A stretch of 64,000 bases of DNA from Dryocola clanedunensis (GCF_025215155.1 NZ_JALHAM010000115.1); one strand, 5' to 3'; numbered from the stretch's first letter, positions 25,700-34,704 are shown. The notes: generated from the sequence alone by a model not told the origin. Program-made: numbers and translations.

Positions 25700-26698
25700 A
25701 TGAAACAAACAGTCTATACCGCCAGCCCCGAAAGCCAGCAAATTCATGTCTGGTCACTGAATTCACAAGGCGAGCTGACGCTTGTGCAGGTTGTGGATGC
25801 TCCAGGTCAGGTTCAGCCGATGGTCATCAGCCCGGATAAGCGTTTCCTGTATGTGGGCGTGCGTCCCGAGTTCCGTGTGATTGCCTACCGCATCGCGCCG
25901 GATGATGGCCGCCTGAGCGAAGCCGGTGCCGCCGCGCTGCCGGGTAGTCCAACGCATATCTCCACCGATCGTCAGGGTAAATTCCTGTTCAGCGCTTCTT
26001 ACAACGCGGGAAGCGTCAGCGTGACCCCGCTGGGTCAGGACGGCCTGCCGGGTAACGTCGTGTTCCAGGCTGAAGGGCTGGAAGGCTGCCACTCGGCGAA
26101 CATCTCCCCGGACAACCGCACGCTGTGGGTCCCTGCGCTGAAACAGGATCGTATTTGCCTGTTCACGCTGTCTGACGATGGCGCGCTGACGGCACAGACC
26201 CCGGCGGAAGTCGCTACCGTAGAAGGTGCTGGCCCGCGCCATATGGCGTTCCATCCCAATCAGCAGTATGCGTACTGTGTCAACGAGCTGAACGGCTCTG
26301 TGGACGTATGGGAGCTGAAGGATCCTAACGGTAAAATCGAATGCGTACAGACGCTGGACATGATGCCGCCGGACTTCTCGGACACCCGCTGGGCGGCAGA
26401 TATCCATATCACCCCTGACGGACGTCATCTCTATACCTGTGACCGCACCGCCAGCACGATTACCGTTTTCAGCGTCTCAGAAGACGGCAGCGTGCTGGCC
26501 ATCGAAGGCTACCAGCCGACGGAAACCCAGCCACGCGGTTTCAACGTCGACCATAGCGGTAACTATCTGATTGCAGCGGGGCAGAAGTCCCACCATATTG
26601 CGGTCTATGAAATTAAAGGTGAGCAGGGCTTACTGGAAGAGAAAGGGCGTTATGCCGTTGGTCAGGGGCCAATGTGGGTCGTGGTTAACGCACATTAA
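25700..26698 (+). CDS. pgl: 6-phosphogluconolactonase
   Basis: A 332-residue lactonase-family seven-bladed beta-propeller that hydrolyses 6-phosphogluconolactone in the oxidative pentose phosphate pathway. The start MKQTVYTASPESQQIHVW and repeated SPDxRxLYV-type blades are typical. The ATG at 25700 follows GGGAGGAACGAG; the frame is open further upstream but without a better site. It ends at a bidirectional terminator shared with ybhC. Confidence 0.96.
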   Translation: MKQTVYTASPESQQIHVWSLNSQGELTLVQVVDAPGQVQPMVISPDKRFLYVGVRPEFRVIAYRIAPDDGRLSEAGAAALPGSPTHISTDRQGKFLFSASYNAGSVSVTPLGQDGLPGNVVFQAEGLEGCHSANISPDNRTLWVPALKQDRICLFTLSDDGALTAQTPAEVATVEGAGPRHMAFHPNQQYAYCVNELNGSVDVWELKDPNGKIECVQTLDMMPPDFSDTRWAADIHITPDGRHLYTCDRTASTITVFSVSEDGSVLAIEGYQPTETQPRGFNVDHSGNYLIAAGQKSHHIAVYEIKGEQGLLEEKGRYAVGQGPMWVVVNAH

Positions 26699-26712
26699 TC
26701 TCCAATGATAAT

Positions 26713-26740
26713 AAAAAACCTCGCCGCGGCGAGGTTTTTT
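26713..26740. terminator. Bidirectional terminator between pgl and ybhC
   Basis: A perfect 28-base palindrome with arms AAAAAACCTCGCCG and CGGCGAGGTTTTTT. It can end the convergent pgl and ybhC transcripts. Confidence 0.92.
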
Positions 26741-26760
26741 GTTTTCAGCGAGAAGTGAAA

Positions 26761-28038
26761 TTATTCACTGACCACCGGGCTACCCACACCGCGGTTGTTA
26801 TACTCCCACAGGCGGTTAGCTGCCGCGTCATTCAGATCACGCTTCTCGCCGATATTGCCTGCAAACGGGCGCTTAGAACCGGCTGCATCGCCCCACGGCT
26901 TAGCGGTATTGAAACCTTCGTTGATGGCGCTGTCACGGATAACAACCTGGCCGTTTGATGTCTGGCCCGCGGTGTAGCCATTTTCAGCAGCTTCCAGATC
27001 CCAGGCGCGGCCCAGCTGAGCGGTATTATCACCTGCTGCGGTAAAGCGGCTGTTGATGGCCAGGAAGCCATAGAACATGTTTGGCAGGGTTGCTGGTGCA
27101 AAGACATAGCCTTCTTTTGTGCGGCTATTAACCAGGTGGAATTCAGTTTTATCGAACACCACGGCACCCCGTCCGGCGACGACATCGACATCACCTTCGA
27201 TATAGCTGTTGGTGACCTGAGTACGAGTCTGACGGTTCGGTAACATGCGGTTCTGCACATCACTGTTAGTGACGAAGAACGTATTCTGACGCCCCAGCAG
27301 GTGCACATTGTTCAGCTGAACTTTGTCACCATCGGTGCGCAGGGCTACCGCCTGATGGTTACCCGCATCAACGCTGTCACCCAGGGTGTTGGCGATGGTC
27401 AGATTCTGCATCTGTAAGCCAGTATTCTGCGACCACACTACGGCAGAACACATCACCCCAACGGTGGCAGCACGGCGGTTCTGACAGCTATCAAACATAT
27501 ACCAGGCAGGTTTACCCGGCATGTATTTGCCTGCTGGATTCACCGTGCGGCGCCAGGTTGTAACGTCAAGCTCGGAGTCTAATGGCTGGGTGATTTTCAC
27601 GTCAGCGGCATTGTCCGTGGTGCCATACAGGGTCACGCTTCCGGAAGATGCAGGGATGTAAACGGTACCTGGATACTCGCCCGGCTGAATGGCGATGTAC
27701 TGACGGGCGCTGCTGTGCTTTGCAATCGCGGCGTCAACCGCTGCCTGGATAGAGGTATGAGTCACGCCTTCGCCACCCGCAGCACCGACAACGTAATCAG
27801 GCTGCTGAGGAACACGAATTGAAGAAGGGGCCCATGGTGCCTCATCTTTATTCATGGAGGAGAAATAACGTGCTGGCACGAAGTTCTGCGCTTCATCTGC
27901 AGACAAGATCGGACGGGACTGAGTGCCCGGAGCCTCCTGCGTGGATGGACGGTCTTCTGGTGGCGTTGAGCTACATGCGCTCAAGGCTACGGCAAAAGCG
28001 AGCGCGGCGGCCCGACGAGTAACCGATAATGTATTCAA
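26761..28038 (-). CDS. ybhC: Pectinesterase-fold outer membrane lipoprotein YbhC
   Basis: A 425-residue lipoprotein with acylation at C22 (ALSAC) and a right-handed beta-helix of the pectinesterase family. The family Gln (NHQAVALR), the second Asp (GDVDVVAG) and the Arg (LGRAW) are kept, but the first catalytic Asp (QD in true pectinesterases) is Asn in GRQNTFF. This is also so in E. coli YbhC, so pectin hydrolysis is unlikely. The start is TTG at 28038 behind AAGGAGC. It is often labelled an acyl-CoA thioesterase; the role is not settled. Confidence 0.93.
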   Translation of the reverse strand: MNTLSVTRRAAALAFAVALSACSSTPPEDRPSTQEAPGTQSRPILSADEAQNFVPARYFSSMNKDEAPWAPSSIRVPQQPDYVVGAAGGEGVTHTSIQAAVDAAIAKHSSARQYIAIQPGEYPGTVYIPASSGSVTLYGTTDNAADVKITQPLDSELDVTTWRRTVNPAGKYMPGKPAWYMFDSCQNRRAATVGVMCSAVVWSQNTGLQMQNLTIANTLGDSVDAGNHQAVALRTDGDKVQLNNVHLLGRQNTFFVTNSDVQNRMLPNRQTRTQVTNSYIEGDVDVVAGRGAVVFDKTEFHLVNSRTKEGYVFAPATLPNMFYGFLAINSRFTAAGDNTAQLGRAWDLEAAENGYTAGQTSNGQVVIRDSAINEGFNTAKPWGDAAGSKRPFAGNIGEKRDLNDAAANRLWEYNNRGVGSPVVSE

Positions 28039-28086
28039 GGTTGCTCCTTGCTGTGCAAAGGTAAAAGAGGGGTGTTCCCAAGGCCT

Positions 28087-28101
28087 GCATTTTTATACTA
28101 A
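28087..28101. other. Lambda-type attB core, unoccupied
   Basis: GCATTTTTATACTAA differs by one base from the lambda attB core GCTTTTTTATACTAA. The right flank ACTTGAGCGAAACGGGAAG is also as in E. coli, and the position between ybhC and ybhB is the classical site between gal and bio. No prophage is inserted. Confidence 0.88.
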
Positions 28102-28153
28102 CTTGAGCGAAACGGGAAGCCGATTTACGTAATCGGCCTCATAAAAGATGGGA

Positions 28154-28630
28154 TTAGCTGAACATGGCGGTGATCGATGCGCTTCCTAACGCATGGAAAT
28201 GCACGTTAAAACCGACCATCGCACCAGAAGCATTTTCATCCACCTCCAGTTTTTCAACGTCCAGGGCGTGAACGGTAAAGATGTAGCGATGGGTCTCGCC
28301 CTTTGGCGGAGCCGCACCGCCGTACCCGGCTTTACCGAAGTCCGTGCGAGTCTGAACGGCGGGTTCAGGAAGCTCTGCCAGATCGGAACCCGCGCCCTGC
28401 GGCAACACGCGGGTATCAGCAGGCAGATTAGCCACCACCCAATGCCACCAGCCAGAACCAGTTGGTGCGTCAGGATCGTAGCAGGTGACAACAAAGCTTT
28501 TCGTTCCCGCAGGCACGTCGTCCCAGGCCAGATGAGGGGAAATATTGTCCCCTTCGTAACCCATACCGTTAAAGACATGGCGGGAGGGGAGTTTTTCACC
28601 CTCTTTGATGTCCTGACTGATCAGTTTCAT
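28154..28630 (-). CDS. ybhB: PEBP/Raf-kinase-inhibitor-like protein YbhB
   Basis: A 158-residue cytosolic member of the phosphatidylethanolamine-binding protein family. The CYDPDAP and GWWHWVV motifs line the anion-binding pocket. The molecular role in bacteria is unknown. I use the ATG at 28630 (MKLISQDIKEG), giving the E. coli length; GGAGCGG precedes it. It sits between the lambda-type attachment site and bioA. Confidence 0.95.
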   Translation of the reverse strand: MKLISQDIKEGEKLPSRHVFNGMGYEGDNISPHLAWDDVPAGTKSFVVTCYDPDAPTGSGWWHWVVANLPADTRVLPQGAGSDLAELPEPAVQTRTDFGKAGYGGAAPPKGETHRYIFTVHALDVEKLEVDENASGAMVGFNVHFHALGSASITAMFS

Positions 28631-28695
28631 AAACCGCTCCTTGCAAGTGGAAAGATCCACAAAGTGTAGTGCATCCGTCCGGGGGTTGCAGACGG

Positions 28696-29985
28696 TTAAC
28701 GTCTGAAAAACGCCGGGTTTTCTACGGCGGCGGCAACTGCGGCAATGAGCTTAGCCAGCTGCTCAGGGGTGATAACATAAGGCGGCATCAAATAGATAAG
28801 CCGGCCGAACGGGCGGATCCATACGCCTTGTTCAACGAAGAAGGCCTGGAGAGCCCCCATATCCACCGGATGGCGCGTTTCCACGACGCCAATGGCGCCA
28901 AGCACGCGAATATCTGCGACTTGCTCACAATCACGCAGGGGCCGTAGCCCGGATTTCAGCTGTTCTTCAATAGTCAGCACCTGCGCCTGCCAGTGGCTCT
29001 CCTCCAGCAGGGAGAGGCTCTCTGCGGCGACCGCGCAGGCCAGCGGATTACCCATGAAGGTGGGGCCGTGCATGAAGCATCCCGCTTCGCCATTACTGAT
29101 AGTTTCAGCCACATCACGGGTGGCTATCGTGGCGGAAAGCGTCATGGTGCCGCCCGTCAGCGCTTTGCCCAGGCACATGATATCCGGTGCGATACCGGCG
29201 TGTTCGCAGGCAAAAAGCTTCCCGGTGCGCCCAAAACCCGTGGCTATCTCATCGGCAATCAACAAAATGCCCTCACGGTCGCACATTTTGCGGATACGGC
29301 GCAGCCATTCAGGATGGTAAAAGCGCATGCCGCCGGCTCCCTGCACAACAGGCTCCAGAATCACGGCGGCAATCTCCTGGCGATGGGCTGCCATCAGGCG
29401 CGCAAAAGGCACGATGTCCATCTCATCCCAGTCATCTTCAAAGCCGCACTGCGGGGCAGGCGCGAACAGGTGTTCGGGTAAATAGCCCTGCCAGAGGCTG
29501 TGCATTGAGTTATCCGGATCGCAGATGGACATCGCGCCAAAAGTATCGCCGTGATAACCGTTGCGGAACGTCAGGAAGCGTTGGCGCGGCTGGCCTTTTG
29601 CATGCCAGTACTGCAATGCCATTTTCATCGCTACTTCCACCGCCACGGATCCCGAATCGGCCAGGAACACGCATTCGAGTGGATCCGGCGTCATCGCGAC
29701 CAGCTTCTGACACAGCGCCACAGCCGGAGGGTGGGTGATGCCGCCAAACATGACGTGGGACATCCGATCGATCTGGTTTTTCATCGCCTGATTAAGACGC
29801 GGATGGTGATAACCATGAATTGCCGCCCACCAGGATGACATGCCGTCCACCAACAGCCTGCCATCTGCTAGTTGCAGTTCACAGCCGGCGGCTGACACCA
29901 CCGGGTAAACCGGTAGCGGCCGGGTCATGGACGTGTAGGGGTGCCAGATATGTTGTTGGTCGAATGTTAAATCAGCAGGCGTCAT
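28696..29985 (-). CDS. bioA: Adenosylmethionine-8-amino-7-oxononanoate aminotransferase
   Basis: BioA converts KAPA to DAPA, using S-adenosylmethionine as amino donor. The 429-residue class III PLP aminotransferase has SSWWAAIHGY near residue 50, the ADEIATGFGRTG cofactor motif and the LGKALTGG motif with the PLP lysine (near 274). The ATG at 29985 (MTPADLTFDQ) lies close to the BirA operator; ten more codons upstream are open but overlap the operator. It is divergent from bioBFCD. Confidence 0.97.
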   Translation of the reverse strand: MTPADLTFDQQHIWHPYTSMTRPLPVYPVVSAAGCELQLADGRLLVDGMSSWWAAIHGYHHPRLNQAMKNQIDRMSHVMFGGITHPPAVALCQKLVAMTPDPLECVFLADSGSVAVEVAMKMALQYWHAKGQPRQRFLTFRNGYHGDTFGAMSICDPDNSMHSLWQGYLPEHLFAPAPQCGFEDDWDEMDIVPFARLMAAHRQEIAAVILEPVVQGAGGMRFYHPEWLRRIRKMCDREGILLIADEIATGFGRTGKLFACEHAGIAPDIMCLGKALTGGTMTLSATIATRDVAETISNGEAGCFMHGPTFMGNPLACAVAAESLSLLEESHWQAQVLTIEEQLKSGLRPLRDCEQVADIRVLGAIGVVETRHPVDMGALQAFFVEQGVWIRPFGRLIYLMPPYVITPEQLAKLIAAVAAAVENPAFFRR

Positions 29986-29992
29986 AAGGTGA

Positions 29993-30028
29993 CTTGTAAA
30001 CCATTTTAAAAACATTTAGGTTTACAAG
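29993..30028. promoter_or_regulatory. BirA operator controlling bioA and bioBFCD
   Basis: CTTGTAAACC (29993-30002) and GGTTTACAAG (30019-30028) are perfect inverted half sites separated by 16 bases, as in the E. coli bio operator. Biotinyl-AMP-loaded BirA binding here should repress both divergent promoters. Confidence 0.95.
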
Positions 30029-30075
30029 TATAACGTCAATCAACGGCTAACAACACCCCCTTTTGGAGACGCCCG

Positions 30076-31116
30076 ATGGCTCACCACGCACGCTGGTCAA
30101 TGTCGCAGGTCACTGCTTTATTTGAAAAACCTTTGCTGGATCTGCTTTTTGAAGCGCAGCAAATCCACCGTCAGCACTTCGACCCTCGCCATGTGCAGGT
30201 CAGTACGCTGCTGTCGATTAAAACGGGCGCCTGCCCGGAAGACTGTAAATATTGTCCGCAGAGCGCGCGCTATAAAACAGGGCTGGAATCGGAACGCCTG
30301 ATGGAGGTGGAACAGGTTCTGGATTCCGCGCGCAAAGCCCGCAACGCAGGCTCCACCCGTTTCTGCATGGGCGCGGCGTGGAAGAATCCTAACGACCGCG
30401 ATATGCCTTATCTTGAACAAATGGTGCAGGGCGTCCGCGAAATGGGTCTTGAAACCTGTATGACGCTCGGCACGCTGACCGATGCCCAGGCGCAGCGGCT
30501 GGCGGCAGCGGGTCTGGACTACTACAACCATAACCTCGATACCTCACCGGAGTTTTACGGCAACATCATCACTACGCGAACCTATCAGGAACGTCTGGAT
30601 ACGCTGGGCAAAGTCCGCGATGCGGGTATAAAAGTTTGCTCCGGCGGGATTGTCGGGCTGGGTGAATCAGTAAAAGATCGGGCGGGCCTGCTGCTTCAGC
30701 TGGCGAACCTGCCGACGCCGCCGGAAAGCGTGCCTGTCAACATGCTGGTGAAAGTGAAGGGCACGCCGCTTGCGGATAACGACGACGTGGATGCCTTTGA
30801 TTTTATTCGTACTATTGCGATTGCGCGCATCATGATGCCAACTTCCTTTGTACGCCTTTCGGCAGGGCGCGAGCAGATGAGTGAGCAGACCCAGGCGATG
30901 TGCTTTATGGCCGGCGCAAACTCCATCTTCTATGGCTGCAAGCTGCTGACCACGCCTAACCCGGAAGAAGACAAAGACGTCCAGCTGTTCCGCAAGCTGG
31001 GGCTGAACCCGCAGCAAACGGCCACGGAAGCAGGGGATAACGAACAGCAACAGCAGCTGGCAGCACAGCTGCTCAACGCTGACACCGACAAGTATTACAA
31101 CGCGGCGGCGGTATGA
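30076..31116 (+). CDS. bioB: Biotin synthase
   Basis: A 346-residue radical-SAM enzyme that inserts sulfur into dethiobiotin. The CPEDCKYC motif gives C53, C57 and C60 for the [4Fe-4S] cluster, and the [2Fe-2S] ligands appear in FCMG, ACMT-type (TCMT here) and VCSGG contexts with the arginine in VRLSAGR. The C terminus YNAAAV is as in E. coli. The stop overlaps the bioF start by 4 bases. Confidence 0.98.
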   Translation: MAHHARWSMSQVTALFEKPLLDLLFEAQQIHRQHFDPRHVQVSTLLSIKTGACPEDCKYCPQSARYKTGLESERLMEVEQVLDSARKARNAGSTRFCMGAAWKNPNDRDMPYLEQMVQGVREMGLETCMTLGTLTDAQAQRLAAAGLDYYNHNLDTSPEFYGNIITTRTYQERLDTLGKVRDAGIKVCSGGIVGLGESVKDRAGLLLQLANLPTPPESVPVNMLVKVKGTPLADNDDVDAFDFIRTIAIARIMMPTSFVRLSAGREQMSEQTQAMCFMAGANSIFYGCKLLTTPNPEEDKDVQLFRKLGLNPQQTATEAGDNEQQQQLAAQLLNADTDKYYNAAAV

Positions 31117-32267
31117 GCTGGCAGGCAAGAATTGAGCAGGCGCTTGCCGACCGTCGGAACAGCGACAGTTTCCGCACCCGACAGATAAACGATCGGGGAA
31201 ACGGACGCTTTCTTACCAGCGGCGGCAGACAGCATCTTAACTTTTCCGGCAATGACTATCTGGGCCTCAGCCAGCATCCGGAAATTATCCGCGCCTGGCA
31301 AACGGGCGCGGAAAAATACGGTGTCGGCAGCGGCGGCTCCGGGCACGTGACGGGGTTCAGCACCGCGCATCACCTGCTTGAGCAGGAGCTTGCCGACTGG
31401 CTCGGCTATCCCCGCGCGCTGCTGTTTATCTCGGGTTTTGCCGCAAACCAGGCTGTTGTTACGGCCCTGGCGCAAAAACAAGATCGTATTCTGGCGGACA
31501 AGCTCAGCCACGCATCCCTTCTGGAAGCGGCCATGTTTAGCCCGGCGCAACTGCGTCGCTTCATCCATAATGACGCTCAGTCGCTGAGCGGTCTTTTGAG
31601 ACTCTCTGTGGAAGGCCTGCAGCTGGTGGTGACCGAGGGTGTGTTTAGTATGGACGGCGACCAGGCTCCGCTTAAAGAGATCGAGTCAGCCACCCGCGAG
31701 GCGAAGGGCTGGCTGATGGTGGATGATGCCCACGGCGTCGGTGTGCTGGGCGATCAAGGCAGGGGAAGCTGCGACCAGCAGCAGGTCAAACCGGACTTAC
31801 TTGTCATCACTTTCGGCAAAGCATTTGGCGTAAGCGGTGCAGCAGTGTTGTGCAGCGAGAAAGCCGCTGATTATCTTCTGCAGTTTGCCCGCCACCTCAT
31901 CTACAGCACCGCCATGCCGCCCGCTCAGGCTACGGCTCTGTCAGCCGCTCTGAACGTCGTCCGCAAGGGGGATGAACTGCGCTCACGGCTGAGGGAGAAC
32001 ATCGCGCGGTTTCGGGCTTGCGCCGCGCAGCTCTCCTTTAAGTTGATTGAATCACAAACTGCAATCCAGCCCCTGATCGTTGGTGAAAATGCCCGTACCT
32101 TGAGGCTTGCGGCGAGCATGCGCGAACGCGGGTTCTGGCTGACGGCAATCCGGCCACCAACGGTTCCTGCTGGCAGTGCACGGTTGCGCATCACTCTTAC
32201 GGCAGACCACACGAGCCGGGACATTGAAACGCTGCTGGAGGCGCTGGATGATGAAATTCGTGGATAA
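31113..32267 (+). CDS. bioF: 8-amino-7-oxononanoate synthase
   Basis: BioF condenses pimeloyl-ACP with alanine to KAPA, using PLP. The 384-residue alpha-oxoamine synthase shows SGGSGHVTGFS near residue 75, DDAHGVGVLG near 205 and TFGKAFGVSGA with the PLP lysine near 236. It overlaps bioB by 4 bases and bioC by 17 bases. Confidence 0.97.
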   Translation: MSWQARIEQALADRRNSDSFRTRQINDRGNGRFLTSGGRQHLNFSGNDYLGLSQHPEIIRAWQTGAEKYGVGSGGSGHVTGFSTAHHLLEQELADWLGYPRALLFISGFAANQAVVTALAQKQDRILADKLSHASLLEAAMFSPAQLRRFIHNDAQSLSGLLRLSVEGLQLVVTEGVFSMDGDQAPLKEIESATREAKGWLMVDDAHGVGVLGDQGRGSCDQQQVKPDLLVITFGKAFGVSGAAVLCSEKAADYLLQFARHLIYSTAMPPAQATALSAALNVVRKGDELRSRLRENIARFRACAAQLSFKLIESQTAIQPLIVGENARTLRLAASMRERGFWLTAIRPPTVPAGSARLRITLTADHTSRDIETLLEALDDEIRG

Positions 32268-33006
32268 ACTCGCCGTGGCAAAGGCATTTGGACGCGCCGC
32301 AACAACGTACGATAACTACGCCGGTCTACAGCGGCTAAGCGGCAATTATCTGCTCAGCCGTCTGGCCGGGCGCTCGGCGAAAAAAGTACTGGATGCAGGC
32401 TGTGGAACCGGTTGGTTTAGCCGTTACTGGCAGGCCCAGGGCAGCAGTGTGATGGCATTGGATCTTTCAGTAACCATGCTCAATCAGGCTCGGGATAATC
32501 AGGTTGCGCAGTTTTACCTCGAAGGCGATATTGAATCTCTCCCCCTGGCGGACGAGCAGATCGATCTTGCCTGGAGCAACCTGGCCATCCAGTGGTGCCA
32601 TGATCTACGACGTGGATTGAGCGAACTGTATCGGGTTACCAGCCCCGGCGGATGCATTGCTTTTACGACGCTTGCCGCAGGTTCACTGCCGGAGCTGCAT
32701 GCAGCCTGGCAGGCTGTGGATGAGCGACCACACGCCAATGCGTTCCTGTCTTATAGCGAGATAGAGGCCGCCTGTGGCGGTTGGCGAACATCGTTGCACC
32801 TTGAAGAGATAACCCAGTCTTTCCCGGATGTGATGAGTGCCATGCGAACCCTGAAGGGCGTGGGTGCCACGCACCTGCACGATGGACGTACCAATGCGCT
32901 GATGACTCGCCAGCAATTACAGCGTTTGAGCCTTGCCTGGCCGCAAAAAAAAGGTGAATTTCCGTTAACTTGGCGGCTCGTTTCTGGAGTCATAGAACGT
33001 GATTAA
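32251..33006 (+). CDS. bioC: Malonyl-ACP O-methyltransferase BioC
   Basis: BioC methylates malonyl-ACP to start pimeloyl synthesis. The 251-residue SAM methyltransferase has motif I LDAGCGTGW near residue 44, and the family stretches DIESLPLADEQIDLAWSN and GVGATHLHDGR. The start may be the ATG at 32251 or the one at 32248; GGAG at 32237-32240 suits both. N-terminal identity to E. coli is low (MKFVDKLAVAKAF), but length and core agree. Confidence 0.95.
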   Translation: MKFVDKLAVAKAFGRAATTYDNYAGLQRLSGNYLLSRLAGRSAKKVLDAGCGTGWFSRYWQAQGSSVMALDLSVTMLNQARDNQVAQFYLEGDIESLPLADEQIDLAWSNLAIQWCHDLRRGLSELYRVTSPGGCIAFTTLAAGSLPELHAAWQAVDERPHANAFLSYSEIEAACGGWRTSLHLEEITQSFPDVMSAMRTLKGVGATHLHDGRTNALMTRQQLQRLSLAWPQKKGEFPLTWRLVSGVIERD

Positions 33007-33682
33007 AAAATGGTTTGTTACCGGCACGGACACGGAGGTCGGTAAAACGGTTGCCAGCTGCGCATTACTACAGGCTGCAGCCATGGCGGGCTACCGGACG
33101 GCAGGCTACAAGCCAGTTGCTTCGGGCAGTGAAATGACGCCGGAGGGGATCCGCAATGGTGATGCGCTGGCCTTGCAGCGCAACAGCAATCAGTTACTCC
33201 GCTATGAACAGGTCAATCCGATGGCATTTCTGGAGCCGACTTCGCCGCACATCATCAGCGCGGATGAGGGCAGGCCCATTGAGCTCTCTACGCTCTCAAC
33301 AGGCCTGAACGAACTGTGCCTTTTGGCAGACTGGGTACAGGTAGAAGGTGCCGGAGGCTGGTTCACACCTCTCTCAGAAACCACCACTTTTGCTGACTGG
33401 GTCGTTGCGGAGCAGCTTCCGGTGATTCTGGTCGTGGGGATAAAGCTGGGTTGCATCAACCACGCAGTATTGACCGCGCAGGCAGTGCAGAATGCAGGTT
33501 TGTCGTTGGCTGGTTGGATAGCAAACGACGTACAGCCCGCCGGCAAACGTCACACAGAATATATGGCAACCTTAAAGCGTATGCTGCCCGCACCGCTGCT
33601 GGGTGAAATCCCCTATCTGTCCGTGTTGGACGAAAAGACTTCCCTGGGCCACTATCTGGATTTATCTCCTTTTACGAACTGA
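32999..33682 (+). CDS. bioD: ATP-dependent dethiobiotin synthetase BioD
   Basis: BioD closes the ureido ring of DAPA with CO2 and ATP. The 227-residue protein has the P-loop GTDTEVGKT at residues 9-17, the VEGAGGWFTPL substrate loop and the NDVQP nucleotide-base motif. The start is a GTG at 32999, overlapping bioC by 8 bases. It is the last gene of bioBFCD. Confidence 0.97.
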   Translation: MIKKWFVTGTDTEVGKTVASCALLQAAAMAGYRTAGYKPVASGSEMTPEGIRNGDALALQRNSNQLLRYEQVNPMAFLEPTSPHIISADEGRPIELSTLSTGLNELCLLADWVQVEGAGGWFTPLSETTTFADWVVAEQLPVILVVGIKLGCINHAVLTAQAVQNAGLSLAGWIANDVQPAGKRHTEYMATLKRMLPAPLLGEIPYLSVLDEKTSLGHYLDLSPFTN

Positions 33683-33855
33683 ATCGCACTTTTTAGTGGC
33701 TTCCCTGCAACGCCCGAATAGATATTCGGGCGATATTCCAGAAATTTCTCCTCCTCAAAAGCAACGCTTCTTCGCATGAGCAATAACGGATAAATTAACG
33801 CCATCTTTTGGTTGTCATGTGAAAACCATTGTGGGATATTAATAAGGAGATTTCT

Positions 33856-34116
33856 ATGGCGCGTCGAGCACATCCAGATAAGGACATCGAAGCCGCATTA
33901 ACCTACGCGGAAAGTCAGGGCTGGCGGGTATTACCCGAAGGTGCGCACTGCTGGGGGAAAATGTACTGCCCGTGGAATGACAAAACCTGCCGCTGCGGTG
34001 AGTTTTGCATTAGCTGCATCTGGAGCACGCCTCGCAGTGCCCGGAACCACGCCAGGCTAATAAGGCGTGTCGTGGACAAATGCAGTCTGGGTGCAATGAC
34101 GGCAGTAAGACATTAA
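33856..34116 (+). CDS. Small Cys-rich HicA-like protein (possible toxin)
   Basis: An 86-residue protein of unestablished function. Residues 8-37 (DKDIEAALTYAESQGWRV, then GAHCWGKMYC) resemble the HicA pattern of a helix, an xxGWxx strand and a Gly-x-His before the next strand; His31 would match the HicA catalytic His. Cysteines at 32, 38, 45, 47, 51, 54 and 76, including CRCGEFC, suggest a metal site not found in ordinary HicA. AAGGAG precedes the ATG. A second gene with an HTH follows after 16 bases. A toxin role is inferred from the arrangement only. Confidence 0.75.
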   Translation: MARRAHPDKDIEAALTYAESQGWRVLPEGAHCWGKMYCPWNDKTCRCGEFCISCIWSTPRSARNHARLIRRVVDKCSLGAMTAVRH

Positions 34117-34132
34117 ATTCAAGGAGATAAGC

Positions 34133-34654
34133 ATGTCAGAATTCAGTTTTACGCTGATCTTTACCCTGCCAACAGATAACCAGGATCCGGCTTACTGGGT
34201 AGAGGCATTGGGGGCAAACGGCTGTGACGACGCGCTGATTGGCATCGGTGTTACCGGGCGAATTGCGCTGGATTTCATCCGCGAAGCGCCCACGGCGGCT
34301 GCGGCTGTCGTGTCAGCGGTTGAGGATGCCAAACGCACGCTTCGCGGCGCAAAACTTGTCGAGGTCACGCCAGACCTGGTGGGGTTAACCGATATCGCCG
34401 AGCTGCTGGGCTATTCCCGGCAGTACATGCGCAAAGTCATGGTGAATCGCGCAGCGTTTCCTGCCCCGGTGCACGATGGAAAAACAGCGCTATGGCATCT
34501 TGACTCTGTCCTGCGCTGGCTGCGCGAAAACAAAATTTCGAATGTACCGCTGCCTTTGCTTGAACTTGCCGCGGTTACCCGGCAGTGCAACCTGCAGCGT
34601 GAGCTTGCGTCACTGGACAGCACGTTGCAACACGAGCTTGGTAAGCTGCATTAG
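34133..34654 (+). CDS. HTH DNA-binding protein paired with 33856-34116 (possible antitoxin)
   Basis: A 173-residue protein in two parts. Residues about 1-80 form an alpha/beta domain of unknown type (FTLIFTLPTDNQDPAYW, then GRIALDFIREAPTAAAAV). Residues about 82-127 are an excisionase/MerR-type winged helix (GLTDIAELLGYSRQYMRKV, FPAPV, LWHLDSVLRWL). The rest is helical. AAGGAGATAAGC precedes the ATG, and the gap to the upstream gene is 16 bases, so both are probably cotranscribed. Autoregulation is likely but not shown. Confidence 0.75.
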   Translation: MSEFSFTLIFTLPTDNQDPAYWVEALGANGCDDALIGIGVTGRIALDFIREAPTAAAAVVSAVEDAKRTLRGAKLVEVTPDLVGLTDIAELLGYSRQYMRKVMVNRAAFPAPVHDGKTALWHLDSVLRWLRENKISNVPLPLLELAAVTRQCNLQRELASLDSTLQHELGKLH

Positions 34655-34704
34655 TGACAGGTTATCGGGTGAAAAAGCCGCGGCAGCAGCCACCCCTGTC
34701 AGGG

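Noticed and set aside
30118..30531. A 137-codon antisense frame opposite bioB
   Set aside because: A shadow of bioB codon bias; no ribosome site and no known family.
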